Assembly: GCA_016617785.1 (NCBI GenBank)
Contig: JADILM010000006.1
Coordinates: 186,001-250,000, forward strand
From: Sporobolomyces roseus
Taxonomy: Eukaryota; Basidiomycota; Microbotryomycetes; Sporidiobolales; Sporidiobolaceae
DNA length: 64,000 nt
Reading direction: 5' to 3'
The position numbers were made by a program, and so were the translations under genes. Below, in pieces: positions 22,472 to 38,368 of the stretch; positions within the stretch are counted from its first letter, which is position 1; each line of letters begins with the position of its first letter. The notes beneath the pieces are model-generated. The model saw only the letters and a list, made by a program, of their open reading frames with translations. It ran no database searches and was not told the origin of the DNA.

Positions 22472-24204
22472 TCAGTGCTCGATATGCTACCTTACGCTGG
22501 ACGTGCTTCTTTCTCTCTCTCTCTCTCTGTGCACAGGCGAGAGGTAGGAAGGGACTCAGCTTGTTGGACAGCGCCTGCGAAGTCAGAGACGCTTTCGTCG
22601 CAAAACCTCGTTTTCAATTCTGTTTCCTCGCTTTTTGAGTAGAGCACAGACTGGGGGAACCTTTCTTGCGATGACGTAGAGCACGTTCAGAGGGGTCATG
22701 CTCGAAAGGCAGCGCGATTCCGGACGATTTCGAACTTCAAAGTCGGAGAATCAACGTCCTTCCGCTCCTACCCTTCCCCTCACCAACCTCAATTTATCGG
22801 CGAACGCAGCGCACAGACGAACGGACACGAGCTCTTTCGCCATGCAGCTCCGGAAGTTTAGCAAAGCCGAAAAGACTTCAAACTCGAATTCTCATCAGTC
22901 TCCAACGACAAAGAGACGCTACGAATTTAGTGCAAGGCCAAGAAGAACGTATCGGTAGCTCTGAACACGGTAGACTAGTGGCAAAGCTCCCGTTGGAGGA
23001 TGAGGGAGGAAGTGGGTCACTCGAAGATCAGCCTGCTACGGCTCAACGAGGTTAGACGACTACGAAATGATACCATGGAATAGAAGAATGGATGTCTCTC
23101 CCTTTCGACCATCAAAGAAGAACAATGGAACAACCTTTTCCTCCTCGATTAAACTCCCTTTCTTCTGTTGTTTCGCCTTGTTCACCTCACCGACGCAAGA
23201 CACAAAGTAGAGACTGTCTCAAAGATCAAGGGCAGAATCCGGCCGGCGAGCTAATGGAAGCAAAACCACCTCCACTACCACTACCGAAACCTCAGAAACT
23301 TGCGAAAAGAAAGACTTCGATCGCGAGGGCTTCCTTTGTCGCTTCTCTCACTCTCTCCAAAGGAGCTGTTTCCCTTTCTTCTGTCTTCGACGGCATGGCT
23401 TAGCGGGTTTCATGGTGCGATCATTATCGTTGTCAATCAAGTCAAAAGGAACTTGATCCTTTTCTTCTCGTTGTTCTTTCACTCATTCGTCGTCGTACTC
23501 TCACTCTCTCAATACAAGAAGCCGGTCTTCTTTCTCTGTCTCTATCGTACTCTCATCAAGCACCTTACCCTCGCCTCTCCACAAGATACCCTCCTTTCCA
23601 ACTCCAGCCTTCGCAACTCTCATCTGCAACTCGCAAGCACCCCTACCTTCCAAGCTCCAACTCTATCTCTACTCCCGACGCAAGCTCTAGTAGCAGCACC
23701 TCTCCTACCCTCGTCTAGTCGACCCACACTCAAACTTCTTCTCCGCCGACACCTTTTCTCTCCCTAATCTCCGGCTTCTCCTGCAAGCGCACCCTCCCTT
23801 CACTCAGTCTCGACACCGTCGCAACCTCCCTCCCTCATCTACCAAGGTCATTTAAGCTTTCCTCGATCGTCCCCCTCGTTGTCAAGGTCAGTGCATTTTC
23901 CCTCTTTCCACGTTTCCCCCTCGCTATCCATCGAGCTTCCTCAAAGGGGAAGATGCAGTCTCTTGGTTCGACGGACGTGCACATGGGAGCAACGCAAACG
24001 GAGGCAAAGAAAGTGGAAATATTTTCCTTCGTTCGCCTGTCCAATTCTCATCGTCTTCTTTTTTCTTTCTTTTTCAGCTTTGCCGAAACAAAAGTGACTG
24101 ACCCGAATCTTCCGTCTCCTCTCTCTCTCCTCTCACAGTCACCGTCCCTCCCTCTTTCCTCTCCGTCCCGCCTCTCGCAACTCGACCATAGCAAACTTGA
24201 AAAG
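22472..24204. other. 1.7 kb leader/intergenic region, no confident gene
   Basis: An ATG frame of 86 codons at 22698-22958 is Arg/Ser-rich with no recognisable feature, and another runs 23092-23403. Neither shows splice-consistent partners. From about 23,420 the sequence is strongly CT-rich, as in long fungal 5' leaders. This would suit an extended, possibly regulated leader of the C2H2 factor gene. Confidence 0.35.
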
Positions 24205-26505
24205 ATGGACATCTTAGATCTAGTTCATGAAGATCGATCAACCGCTGCACGACCATTCGTCTGCAATTGGGCCGGTTGTGTCAAAGGGTTCGCTAGGAAG
24301 AGTGATCTAGTTCGCCACGAACGAATCCACACCAACGAGAGGTGAGCCCTCTTCTCCACCCTCTCTCTCTCTTTACTCGCCGTTTCTCCACCTCCCGCTG
24401 GTACCCCTATTCTATCATGCACTGACTCTGCTTCTTCTGCATAGACCTTGGACTTGCGATTGGCCTGGTTGTAGACGAGATTTCATTCAGCGTAGCGCTC
24501 TCGTCGTTCATACGAGAACTCAGTGAGTCCCACTTCTCTCTGCTCTCTCCTATCTTCCACTCGGCGTTCTCTCCGTTATCTGACCCACTTTCTCCTTTCT
24601 CCTTCACTTTGCAGCACCGGTGAACGTCCTCACAAATGCGAATACGCTGGTTGCGACAAGGCTTTCAGTGATTCCAGTAGTTTAGCTCGTCACCGCCGAG
24701 TAAGTTCTTACCCACTTCTTCCGTCTGTACCTCGTGATCCAATTGGAGCTGACGAATCAATAACCGGTTACAGATTCACACCGGAAAACGACCTTACATG
24801 TGCGCAGTTCGAAACTGTCTAAAGACGTGAGTTGTCCTCTTCGTACTCAGCATTCGAGCGTTTATGCTGACGGGTCGAGGAAAAACACAGCTTCTGCCGA
24901 AAGACGACTTTGACGAAACACATCAAGAAGAACCACCCTCAATACTCTCAAACTCCCGATGTCGTTTCGTTGGCTTCGTTCGGTCCCGATACGCCTCAAC
25001 TTGGTTACACTCCTTCGATTGGTTCTTCTCCACCTCAAACTCCTTCCGACAATGGAGAAGAAGACGAATACCTCCCTCAACCTCCCAATTCTTACTCTTA
25101 CTTCCCTCCTCAAGCTGGTCAACAACATCCTTCTTACCCTTCTAAACCCGATTTGAGATCGAAGGCTCACCTTCACCCTCATGCCTCGCCTGGAGCGTGG
25201 TCGGCTGATGGTCGTCTCGAAGGTTACCCCGATTCTCAAGGAGGAGGAGCCAAAGCACCACCCATGTCTCGATCCATCTCTCAATCTTCCCAATCCTACC
25301 TCACTCCTCCTCCGACTCATCAAACTCGATTCCGATCTTCTCGTCGACAAGCTGCTGCGACTCGAGGAAGGTACAAGGAATACGATCAAAGTGAGGACGA
25401 AGAAGACGAGCTATTGCAAGAGGATCAGATCAAGCAGGATGAGGACGACGAGGAGTACGTCGAGGGTTCAGGAGAGCCAGTCATTGGTGCGAGACAGAGG
25501 AGGGGAGCAGTCGCAGTCGGCAATTCGAGCCGAGTCTCTCGTCGATTGCATTATCAAGGTCAAGCTCCTCCATCTCAGCACTTCCAACAACAACAATCGC
25601 CTCAGGAACAACAGCGAGAGCAGGAACGCTACGAGCAACATCAACAGCAGCAACAACAGCAAGCTCAATCATACGGTTTCGCTCCTCCCGCTCCTCCCGC
25701 TGCTCACCACTACATCCCTTCTCCAGTTCCCTCCCATCATTCCGAAATGATGATGTCTCCTCCTCACGAAGGATTCGTCTCTCCTCCTCTTCACAACCTC
25801 GCCTCTTACTCGATGTCGGCTTCTCACACCGCTCCTATGCCTCAATACGAATTCGAATCTCACTCTCACGCTCAATCACCTCCTCTCTCCTTCGCCGCAC
25901 CTCCTCTTCGTCGAGCTTCCTCTTTCTCGGCTCTCGAGAACGCCAGCTACCCTCAACAAGCTCAACCTTACCACCACTCCTCACCTGGAATGCTCGAAGG
26001 GAACCCTCCCGCTGTCGGCTTGGGACTCTCTCTCGGTTCACCTTTCACTCCTGAACTTCACGAACGACGACTCTCGGAGATGCACAACACTTCCCTTCAA
26101 ACTCAAGGTACTGGTTACTCTTACGAAGTGTTCCAAGATTACTCTGGACCCGCTTCTGCCGTCACCGCTCCCTTACCTTCTCCTTCTACATTCGCGTTCC
26201 CTCAATCCGCAACTACCCTTCGACCTTCCTCTGTCGGTCACACTCCTCGAAGGGGTTCTATCGGGTTCCCTTCCCTTCCGAGTCACATTCAAGGAGGAGG
26301 AGGAGGAGGATCTTCTCATGCAGGACATGCGATGTATGGAAACCATCCTCAAACTCAACCTCAACAACAACAGTTCGAGAGTTGGGTTCCACCTCCTCAA
26401 CATCGTTCGACGTTCAGTAATATGACTTCACGTTTATTGGAACAAGAAGAGAATGGATCGACGAGCGAACCAAACGGAATGACGGTTTCAATGTCTTCTT
26501 ACTAA
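24205..26505 (+). CDS. C2H2 zinc-finger transcription factor
   Basis: Five exons (24205-24341, 24445-24522, 24615-24699, 24774-24826, 24891-26505), about 655 residues. The N-terminus carries five linked C2H2 fingers: FVCNWAGCVKGFARKSDLVR, WTCDWPGCRRDFIQRSAL, HKCEYAGCDKAFSDSSSLAR, then YMCAVRNCLKTFCRKTTLTK. The repeated linkers HTNERP, HTGERP and HTGKRP are kept, and each linker region is cut by an intron. The rest is a Gln/Pro/Ser-rich low-complexity region (QHQQQQQQQAQ, GGGGGGSS), typical of activation domains, with one acidic patch. A nuclear regulator is certain in kind. Target genes and orthologue are not clear from the sequence. Confidence 0.85.
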
Positions 26506-26853
26506 ACCTCTACTTCTCTCTTCCCTCTTATTTGTGCCCTTTGTATGTAAGACTCCTCGTTCGCTCTTATTCCCTTTCGCAATCGTTCCGTCGCAAACCT
26601 ATCATATACACCTTTCGTTCTCGTTTTTTTTATACCTTTCTTTCGCATCCCCTTTCTCCTTCTCGCAACTATTACCCATTCCTTTATAACTCTTGGACAC
26701 TCTTAGCTTCCACCTCTCTCTTACAAGTACAAACACACGCAATTTTCCTATAATGCTCATTCGTTTCAAATCCTCTCTCTGTCTCGCAAAACTTGCGAAA
26801 TTGCTCTTCTCTCTTTCTCTCGCTTTGACTCAACCTCACTCGTTCCCGCCTTG
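26506..26853. other. Intergenic
   Basis: T-rich 3' flank of the C2H2 gene and the short CT-rich promoter of the methyltransferase gene. Nothing else was seen. Confidence 0.35.
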
Positions 26854-28329
26854 ATGAGTGAGCAAGACCTCGCACTATTGCTACGGCACTATTCTGCGCT
26901 ATCTCCTTCGACCCCGGCCCTGATCCCAAGCCCTCCATTCCCTTCATCTACCTTCCTCTCTCTTCCAACAACACAACAATATTTAGTCGATCAACTCTTC
27001 GCACAAGACTCATTGAACTCTAGTGAAGTAAGTGGAGGTGGAAAACAATGGAAGAAAGCGTTTTGTAGGAGAATTGTTAAAGGGATTGAAGAAGGGTTTG
27101 AGAAGAGACGAGAAGAGGGCGATGAGGACGTAGAGGAAGAGGTACGTCATCTTCGCATCCTCATAGCTACGAGTGGTCGAAGCTGAGAGGTTGAAAGTAG
27201 TACAGGAAGTTCATGAAGAGATTTTGGAGAGAATGGTTGAATACCTCTCTTCCTCGTCCTCTGATTCCTCTGCTCCTGGACTCAGCGAACGAACGTATTA
27301 TTGGGGAGATCTGGGAAAGAGAAGGGAGGATTGGAGTGGTGTTAGGACGAGGGAAGAGGGGAGAATGATTAGTGGTGGTGAGTGAATTCTATGCATAATG
27401 AACCTGAGCTAGGGCTGATTAAACAAGGAGCTCCTCACAGGTACGACTGGATTGAGGGCTTGGTACGTCGATGCTTTTGATCGAATCCGCCAAGTTTGAC
27501 TGATTCGAGCGGATTGTCGGTGTAGGCAAGCTTGTATTGCTCTATCGAATCACTTCATTGCGTCTCCTGCACCTCTCCAAGGCTCTCGGAATATCGTCGA
27601 ACTCGGAGCTGGAGTAGGATTACTATCTCTCGTTGCTGCAAGATTGAGAGGAGAGGGAGGAGGGAGGATAGTTTCGACGGATATCGATGAGAAAGTTTTG
27701 GGATTACTCGAAGGGAACGTTAAGCTCAGTGAGTCGGTTTGAACTCTCAGACTCTTCTTGATGCTTAGACTGATTTCCTTCATTCGTCCACAGATGGATT
27801 GGAGGGGAAAGTGAAAACTTTTAAATTGGATTGGGAACTCGCATCAAACCTTTCACGACACGAAGATGAGCTCTTAGCGTGGGAATCAGAAGCTTTTGAA
27901 CAAGAAGCAAGAGCAGATCTGATCATAGGTGCAGATATCGTCAGTTTCTCCTCACACCTCCTCAATGCGACTTCTTCGCTAATTCGTTCTCGAGCAGGTC
28001 TATGATCCATCTTTGACTTCCCAACTCGCCTCCACTATTTCATGGCTGCTTCGACCACAAACAGACTCCGGACAGACTGAAGCGATCATTGCTGGAACTA
28101 TCAGGAATGAATCGACTTGGGAATTATTCCTTTCAGAATGTCGTGCGTTCTCTCTAACTTTCCTCTCCCAGTTCCCTCGTTGATGTCGATTTCGTGGATG
28201 ATAGGTTCTCGTGGGTTGCGGATAGAGGATATAGAGTTGTTGGTACCGCCAGGGAGGAGTGGATTAGTCGGTGCGGAGGGATACGAGAACGAGGGAGAAG
28301 TCAGAGTAGTTCGATTGACGCGCTCTTAA
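26854..28329 (+). CDS. Protein-lysine methyltransferase, EEF2KMT/Efm3-like (seven-beta-strand)
   Basis: Seven exons in phase (26854-27141, 27167-27377, 27441-27462, 27526-27728, 27794-27939, 27998-28142, 28205-28329), about 345 residues. The N-terminal helical part (QYLVDQLF, FCRRIVKGIEEGF) matches FAM86/Efm3 proteins. The methyltransferase core starts at GTTGLRAWQACIALSNHF, with motif I VELGAGVGLLSLVAARL, the post-I acid STDIDEKVLGLLEGNV and motif IV LIIGADIVYDPSL. The last strand is EVRVVRLTRS. Efm3 methylates a lysine of elongation factor 2; that substrate is inferred from family resemblance. The first intron is only 25 nt, the shortest proposed here, so the exon 1/2 junction is uncertain. 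Confidence 0.78.
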
Positions 28330-28621
28330 TCTTGCGCAATGACTAGAAACTGCTGATAGGCTAGTGCTCGTCGAGATTAGGCGAGAATTGAGTGAGTGAG
28401 CGCGAGTTGAATAGGAGCGCGTTGTCGCTGCGGAGTGGTTCAGTCAACTTTTCCTTGCTAGTCTCCCCAAAATCGACTGCAACCCAACTCTCCCTTTCTC
28501 TCATTCTCTATTCACGCCACCTCTCTCCCTATTAATTGACCTTTATACGCCCACACGGCATCCAACCTTGACACGCTCTCACCTCTAATCCACTCATTCG
28601 GTCATCAAAACAAACTCGAAA
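28330..28621. other. Intergenic
   Basis: Short region between two plus-strand genes. Promoter of the membrane protein gene at 28622; no other feature was recognised. Confidence 0.35.
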
Positions 28622-29836
28622 ATGATCAATCCTCACTCACTACTAGCGCAACTCCCAGCATTGAGGAAAGGTCTAGGTGAGTGTAGAAGCTAAGTGTTGT
28701 TCTGTATAGAGACTGAGACCTTTCTGGAGAGTCTAGGTATCATTCAATTCGTTGCAGGATTAGGAGATTTCCTCACTTCCATCATCCTCCTCGCTTACCA
28801 ACTAGCGCTCACTGTAAGCCTCCTCCATCATCTCCATATCACTCTAGCTAACCCATGAACTGCGTGTAGACTGGTTTCAATCGAGTAGTCCCTTCACTCG
28901 TAGTGACCTCTTTCTTAACCTCTTCAATCCCCTTATGGTTCATCTACTCGAAACCGTTCGCGATTCGACTCCCGATCTCTTCGGCACAACAACCGAAAGC
29001 GGGGAGTAAGAGGGACAAAATCGCAAAGTTTACGAGGAGTATCATGTTTGAATTGATTTGTTTGGGAGGAGTCGGAGCGTGGACTTTGATCACTGTCATT
29101 GATTTACACGCAGAGTAAGTCGACACTCTCGCTATGAGTGTAGCTAGGGCTGACGAATCACGAGTGGATTAGAACTCCTGGATTGATCGATAATTGTGGA
29201 GGATGGACAATTTGTCGAATGTTACTTGCAGTACTCGCATTCACGTAAGCTGTCCTCTCCTCTCGTTCCTTTTCCCCATCCGTACTTATCCCCTCTCCCG
29301 AAATCAGCTGGATCTCATTCCTATTCCAATCTCTCTCTTTCGCCTCACTCCTCCTCTCAACCCTCTATTTCTCAATCCGCCGTTCATCTCCCATCCCAAC
29401 GCTCTTCACGTCCTTCTCCGAAGTAGATTGGATCCGTTATTCCGGTAGACCCGTAAACCGTTCGGCGACTATCAAACGAGTCAAACAATCGAAACAAAAC
29501 ACTTCGACAGTTCCTGAAGATTCACCTAATTTCGGAGAAGAGGAATTGAAGGCTCCTAGTAAAGGACGATTCGAGGGGAGGGATAGTCAAGTACCCGTTT
29601 TGGCTAAAAGTATTCATAGTTATGGAGGAAGTATTGGTGGAGGTGGAGATGATAGTTTCACGGTCGATTGGGATGGTCAGTCTGCTTTTACAGAGAGGAA
29701 TGGGTTTAGGGATTCAACCGCTACTGGTATGAGCGCTAGAGATCAAGTGTTCATCTTGGTGACAGAAGGGGAAAAGGAGGAGGAAGAGAAGGAGAAGAGG
29801 GAAACGGATAATGTTGGAACTGGAACTGCTATGTAA
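28622..29836 (+). CDS. Four-TM membrane protein, MARVEL-like
   Basis: Five exons in phase (28622-28676, 28758-28813, 28870-29114, 29173-29244, 29308-29836), about 318 residues. Four hydrophobic segments are visible: GDFLTSIILLAYQLAL, VVTSFLTSSIPLWFIY, MFELICLGGVGAWTLI, and MLLAVLAFTWISFLFQSLSF. The short loop with TPGLIDNCGGWTIC lies between TM3 and TM4. This spacing fits fungal MARVEL-domain proteins of the plasma membrane or endomembranes, though no diagnostic motif settles it. The C-terminal half is a Ser/Gly/Glu-rich soluble tail ending in an acidic EKEEEEKEKRE stretch, probably cytoplasmic. Confidence 0.7.
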
Positions 29837-30201
29837 ACACGGAACTGGAAACGCGCTCTCTCTCTCTCCCTCTCGATTCGACATCACGACACACTCTCTC
29901 CACTTGGATCTACTCTCCTCATCTCTTCTTGTGCCATATGCATCCTTTTTCTCTCTCTCTTTCGATCTTTCTTGCTCTTTTCATTCACTTAGTCACTCGT
30001 TTCTTTGCACTCACATCACGAACCGGATCTGGAATCATTCTCATTTTCTACACCTCCTTTTCGTCGGGTTCAGTCACGTTTCAATAGAGAGGTTGATCGA
30101 TGAATCGTTCGTTGCGAAGTTGCGATTTGTTGCTAATTCCTCGTCTTCACTTTCGATTACATGCTCTTCTCATATTCACTTCGCTATTCCACCTAGATCG
30201 A
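29837..30201. other. Intergenic / leader
   Basis: CT-rich leader of the next gene. An in-frame ATG at 30100 could extend that gene by 34 residues, but 30202 (MSAPLSPSS) looks the better start. Confidence 0.35.
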
Positions 30202-33200
30202 ATGTCTGCTCCCTTGTCGCCCTCGTCCAGCTATTCCCCCAGTTCATCTTCACCTCGACGAATAGTTCGATCACTCGTTGTACAAGCGAAAGCAGCTCCT
30301 ACAGGGATACAGTCAACGCTATATTGCAAAGTGAGCACTCTCGTAACCTTCCAAGTAGCGAAAAGAGCTGATCCGAGTCGGGGAGATCAGGTTAATCTCT
30401 CATCGAGTTCATCGACTCTTCTAGATCTCTTACCGACTTCGAATCTCACACGATATGAAGTGTTTCACTTACCGATAGATGGGGTGAACGCTACCGAGGA
30501 ACAGAGGAGAGCTGCTCAAGTACTAGGAATCTCAATTGACGGTAAAGATCCGCAAGTGAACGGGAGAGGGAGCTTGGCCAGTCACGAGGAACGCAACGAG
30601 AAGAACGTAAAGATTACACAAGAGGAAAACAAGCTCGTTCTGAAGAGGGACAGTGAAGATGGGGATTTAAGTGAGGACAACTCAGCGATATCAGACAGAT
30701 CACAAGTGACGGTGAACGGGAGACCTGGATCAGTTTCACCGGAGGGTTCGAGAGGGAGAGATACGGTCGAAGTGATTGTCGTGATTGAGATGGAAACGAG
30801 TTTCGGAGGATTGTGCGAACCGAAATTCGCAAATACCGTAAGTGCTTTCAGGCTTCTCAAGCCTACGGAGCGGTACTGAGAGGAGTGCTCGCGGTGGCAG
30901 ATCATACTACCGACACCTCCATGCCTACGTAACGTTCTTCATCTGACCCTTCCCCCTCCACCTTCTTCGACAACTTCCTGGGATCTCAAAGTCGCTCCTT
31001 CCCTTTCTAATGTCCAATCTCGCTCCTTATCTCCTTCACCCGATTCTTCACCTTCCACGCTTCTAACCGGCTCATTCCCCTCCACCTCCTCTCTCCTGAT
31101 TCGATGGAATCGACAACTACCTCCCTCTTCTCCTCCTCCTTCACTCATCATCCCCTCGACTTCACTCGACGTACGATGGAGTATCAATGAACTTGGATGG
31201 GGACGCTCTGAGCTCAATGTGAAGGGTTCGTTCGAGTACTCGGGGTTGAAAGATAAACACTGGATTGAATTGGAGGTGGGATTGGGAGAGGACGATGAGG
31301 CTTCAAAAGGAGTATTTGAGGTGTTGGAGTGCGAGGGGAAAGGTGTGCTGGGTTGGGAAGTGGAGAGACCGAATCAAGAGAAACTCTTCTCGCCGAGACT
31401 GGAATCACTCGATGAATTCTCATCACCACTCGACGATTCGCTTGCTGGGATGGAAGGTACTCCTAGTCAACCACAAACTCCTACACCTCGTCGAAGATAC
31501 TCCACTACGACTCCTCGACCTCCAAGTTGGACCTCCTTATTCGATACGGCACCACCAGCACCTCCCGATCTCGAATCGAGTTTGATCGTTAATGATTTAC
31601 CGAAAGGAAAGGAACCAAGTTTGTTGAGGACCACGGCACCTTTCGACGAGGAGGGAAGTGGGATGGACATGAGTTTCGAAGCTGGAGGTGGTGGGGAGAG
31701 CGAGATCGAGAATCAAACGGAACCTGAGGAAGCGGAGGACGATCAGTCAAGTTCGACAAGTTCGCAAACTGAGAAGCACCCATTCTCAACTTCCCGAAGA
31801 CAAGAACCAACAATTATCCGGATTCAACTTTCACTTTCACCCCTTCAACACCCCAAATCCGAGGATGATCCCCCAGAATTCGCTCTAAGGATCATTCTCG
31901 ATTTCCCAGCTGTCACTCTCCGCGCCCTTTCATTGCAAGATTCGCTACGGCTCGCTCTACCTTCCTTCTCGATTCCTGCTGCAAAGGAGGAAAAATCTAT
32001 CGTTTCGGTCGCTGCTTCCTCGCTCGAACACGACAAAGGTTCAAAGGTCGAACTAGTCGATTCCGAACTTCAAGGTCTGCTCTTCTCGACCAGTTCTTCG
32101 ACTTCGACGCTACCAGCAAATAGAGGCAGCGCTGGATGGTCGACTCTACGGAGCATCAAGGACCTCGAAAAGAATGGATCAACGAGAGGGAGGGTTCAAG
32201 TCTCGGTTGCTCTACCCTTTACCTCGATCAACAGCCCGAAGGAACCAGTCACCGCCTCTCAACCAATCGCTCATGGAACAAGCGCACCTCTACCATCAGG
32301 AGACGTAGGCATTCGACGAGTCCGGCCAAAACGCGAACGAAAACGATCGAATTCCGCTCTTAACCTCGTCCCCTCCTCCTCTTCCTCACCTCCATCGACT
32401 CTGCCTCTCGTCAAGATTCAGATTACTCCGATTTCTCCTACCCTCTCACTCCCCTCACCTTCTCCCTCGGAATGGCGAATCTTCTATCGGTTACTTCTCC
32501 CCTCCTCTTCGATCAACTCATTCGTTCTCCCCCTCCCCTCAGACTCGAAATTGAGAACACATGATGCGTGGGGTATCGATGGACAGTCGGTGAAGTGGAC
32601 GAGTGATAATGTGAGGAATGGGAAAGATGGGGAAGAGAAAGGGTTGAGGATCTCGAGTGTTGAAGCGTTCAGGGAGGTACTGTGGGAGGAGAGAAAGAGT
32701 GGGGAGGAAGTTGAAGGGGCTGCTGTGTTACCGTTTTTGGAGAATAGGGTAGGGAAATATGAGGTAGAGGTGTTGGAAGCTCAAGGTACGCTTCTTTGCT
32801 CTCTCCCTATCGATGCCGAGGATGCTTGCTGATAGGACAACGTGCTTTGAGCGTAGGTTATGATCTACATGTAGTGATCCACGATTTCGATTCCTCGAAT
32901 CGTTCGAAAGGATCCTCCTCGAGCATCTTCACTAAATTCCTAGTCCTTCCCGACACAAGACCATTCCTCCCACTTCGTTTCAAACCCTCCTGGGCTACTC
33001 CTCGACCTTCCACACCAACTCAGAAACAGCTCTCAGCTCGATCGAGAATGCAATCGAGAACTTCTCGAATCCTACCTTACCTCCCGCTCTTATTCTTCCT
33101 CTTCGTCCTACCTTACATCTTCTCTCCTCTCTCGACTCAATCGAATTCCGAACCTCTCACTCCGCAATCGATTCGACAACCACCTATCGTTTCTTATTCG

Positions 33201-33491
33201 ACTATCACTCAAACTCAAACTCAAACTGTTGTTTCCACTACTACGCATGTTTCGACTATCACGCAAACGCACCTACAAATCCCTTCTCTCACTCCCCTCG
33301 CCACTCCCACTACTTCAAGATCGATCCCTCTCGCTTCTCCGACACCCGTTCAGACCATTCCGATCAACTTTGCAGAGTACTCAATCTCGAACGAAACTGG
33401 TAACGTGGTGCTGGTGTGGTTCGAGCGTCTCAAGGCGAACACGCGAATGTACTTCGAAGGACTGTTAAGGTGGTTACAAACTGTAGCATAG
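30202..33491 (+). CDS. Large single-pass membrane protein of unknown function
   Basis: Three exons in phase (30202-30837, 30901-32785, 32857-33491), about 1051 residues. There is no signal peptide at the start. The N-terminal 840 residues alternate beta-like stretches (STLYCKVSTLVTFQV, DTVEVIVVIEMET, IIRIQLSLSPLQ, FALRIILDFPAVTLRALSL) with Ser/Pro/Glu-rich linkers. A Lys/Arg-rich patch RRVRPKRERKRSN lies in the middle. Near residue 910 lies one strong transmembrane helix, ILPYLPLLFFLFVLPYIFS, followed by about 120 residues rich in Thr (TQTQTQTVVSTTTHVS) and a final helix with WFERLKAN. The layout suggests a tail-facing lumen or exterior. No family was recognised. Confidence 0.7.
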
Positions 33492-33681
33492 AACGAAACT
33501 TTGTGAACTGTTCACTTCTGCAAGAATTCGAACTCTTCGCGACTTTTGAGAGATTCTGTTACAACAACAAAGGGTTTCCGGTTTATATTTCCAAGACGAC
33601 TGAGAGAACTGCTAACTACTAGAGAGAGGGTGACTACTACTAAAAGAGGGAGAGAAAGCAAAGAAAATAACATAAAACACC

Positions 33682-37960
<4,279 letters not shown>

Positions 37961-38368
37961 CACAGTTTGAATACTCGCACTGAGTGCAGATAAGTCAGAG
38001 ACTGTTTGAGAATGTAGAGAGACGAGCAGAGTGGGTGTGAGTGGTGTAGTTGAAGGGGAAAGGGGAGGAATTTACCTAGTTGAATAAACAGAAGAGTAAA
38101 CAAATTCTGATGAGAGATTCGCGCGTCTCGATCAATCTATAGAGTACACTCGAGACTATATGTAGGAGTTGCAAGGTTTAGCGAGTTGGGTAAAAGGGTT
38201 GAATTGAATCGGGATTAACAAGTTGGAGCAGAAGTGAGATCAAGATCGGTTAGCGCGTTTGTTCGACTTGATTGAGGTTATATAGAGTAGTATTTACCTA
38301 TCTAGAGTGATTGTACGCGAATCAGACTGAGTTGTAGAGTTGAAAGTCTTGTTTGGTTCTGTCGGAAG
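37961..38368. other. Divergent promoter region
   Basis: Shared upstream region of the MYST gene (minus) and the SLM-like gene (plus). It is AT-richer than its surroundings with several TATA-like runs (for example near 38,150 and 38,280). No other feature was recognised. Confidence 0.4.

Noticed and set aside
22698..22958. 86-codon ATG frame, Arg/Ser-rich
   Set aside because: Composition is uninformative and there is no sign of conservation; probably chance or part of a leader.
23092..23767. Open frames in a CT-rich stretch before the C2H2 gene
   Set aside because: Pyrimidine-rich leaders open all frames; no motif or splice support.
30838..30851. A 14-base intron in the large membrane protein gene
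   Set aside because: Too short to splice; a 63-base intron ending at a CAG (30900) keeps the frame and was used instead.
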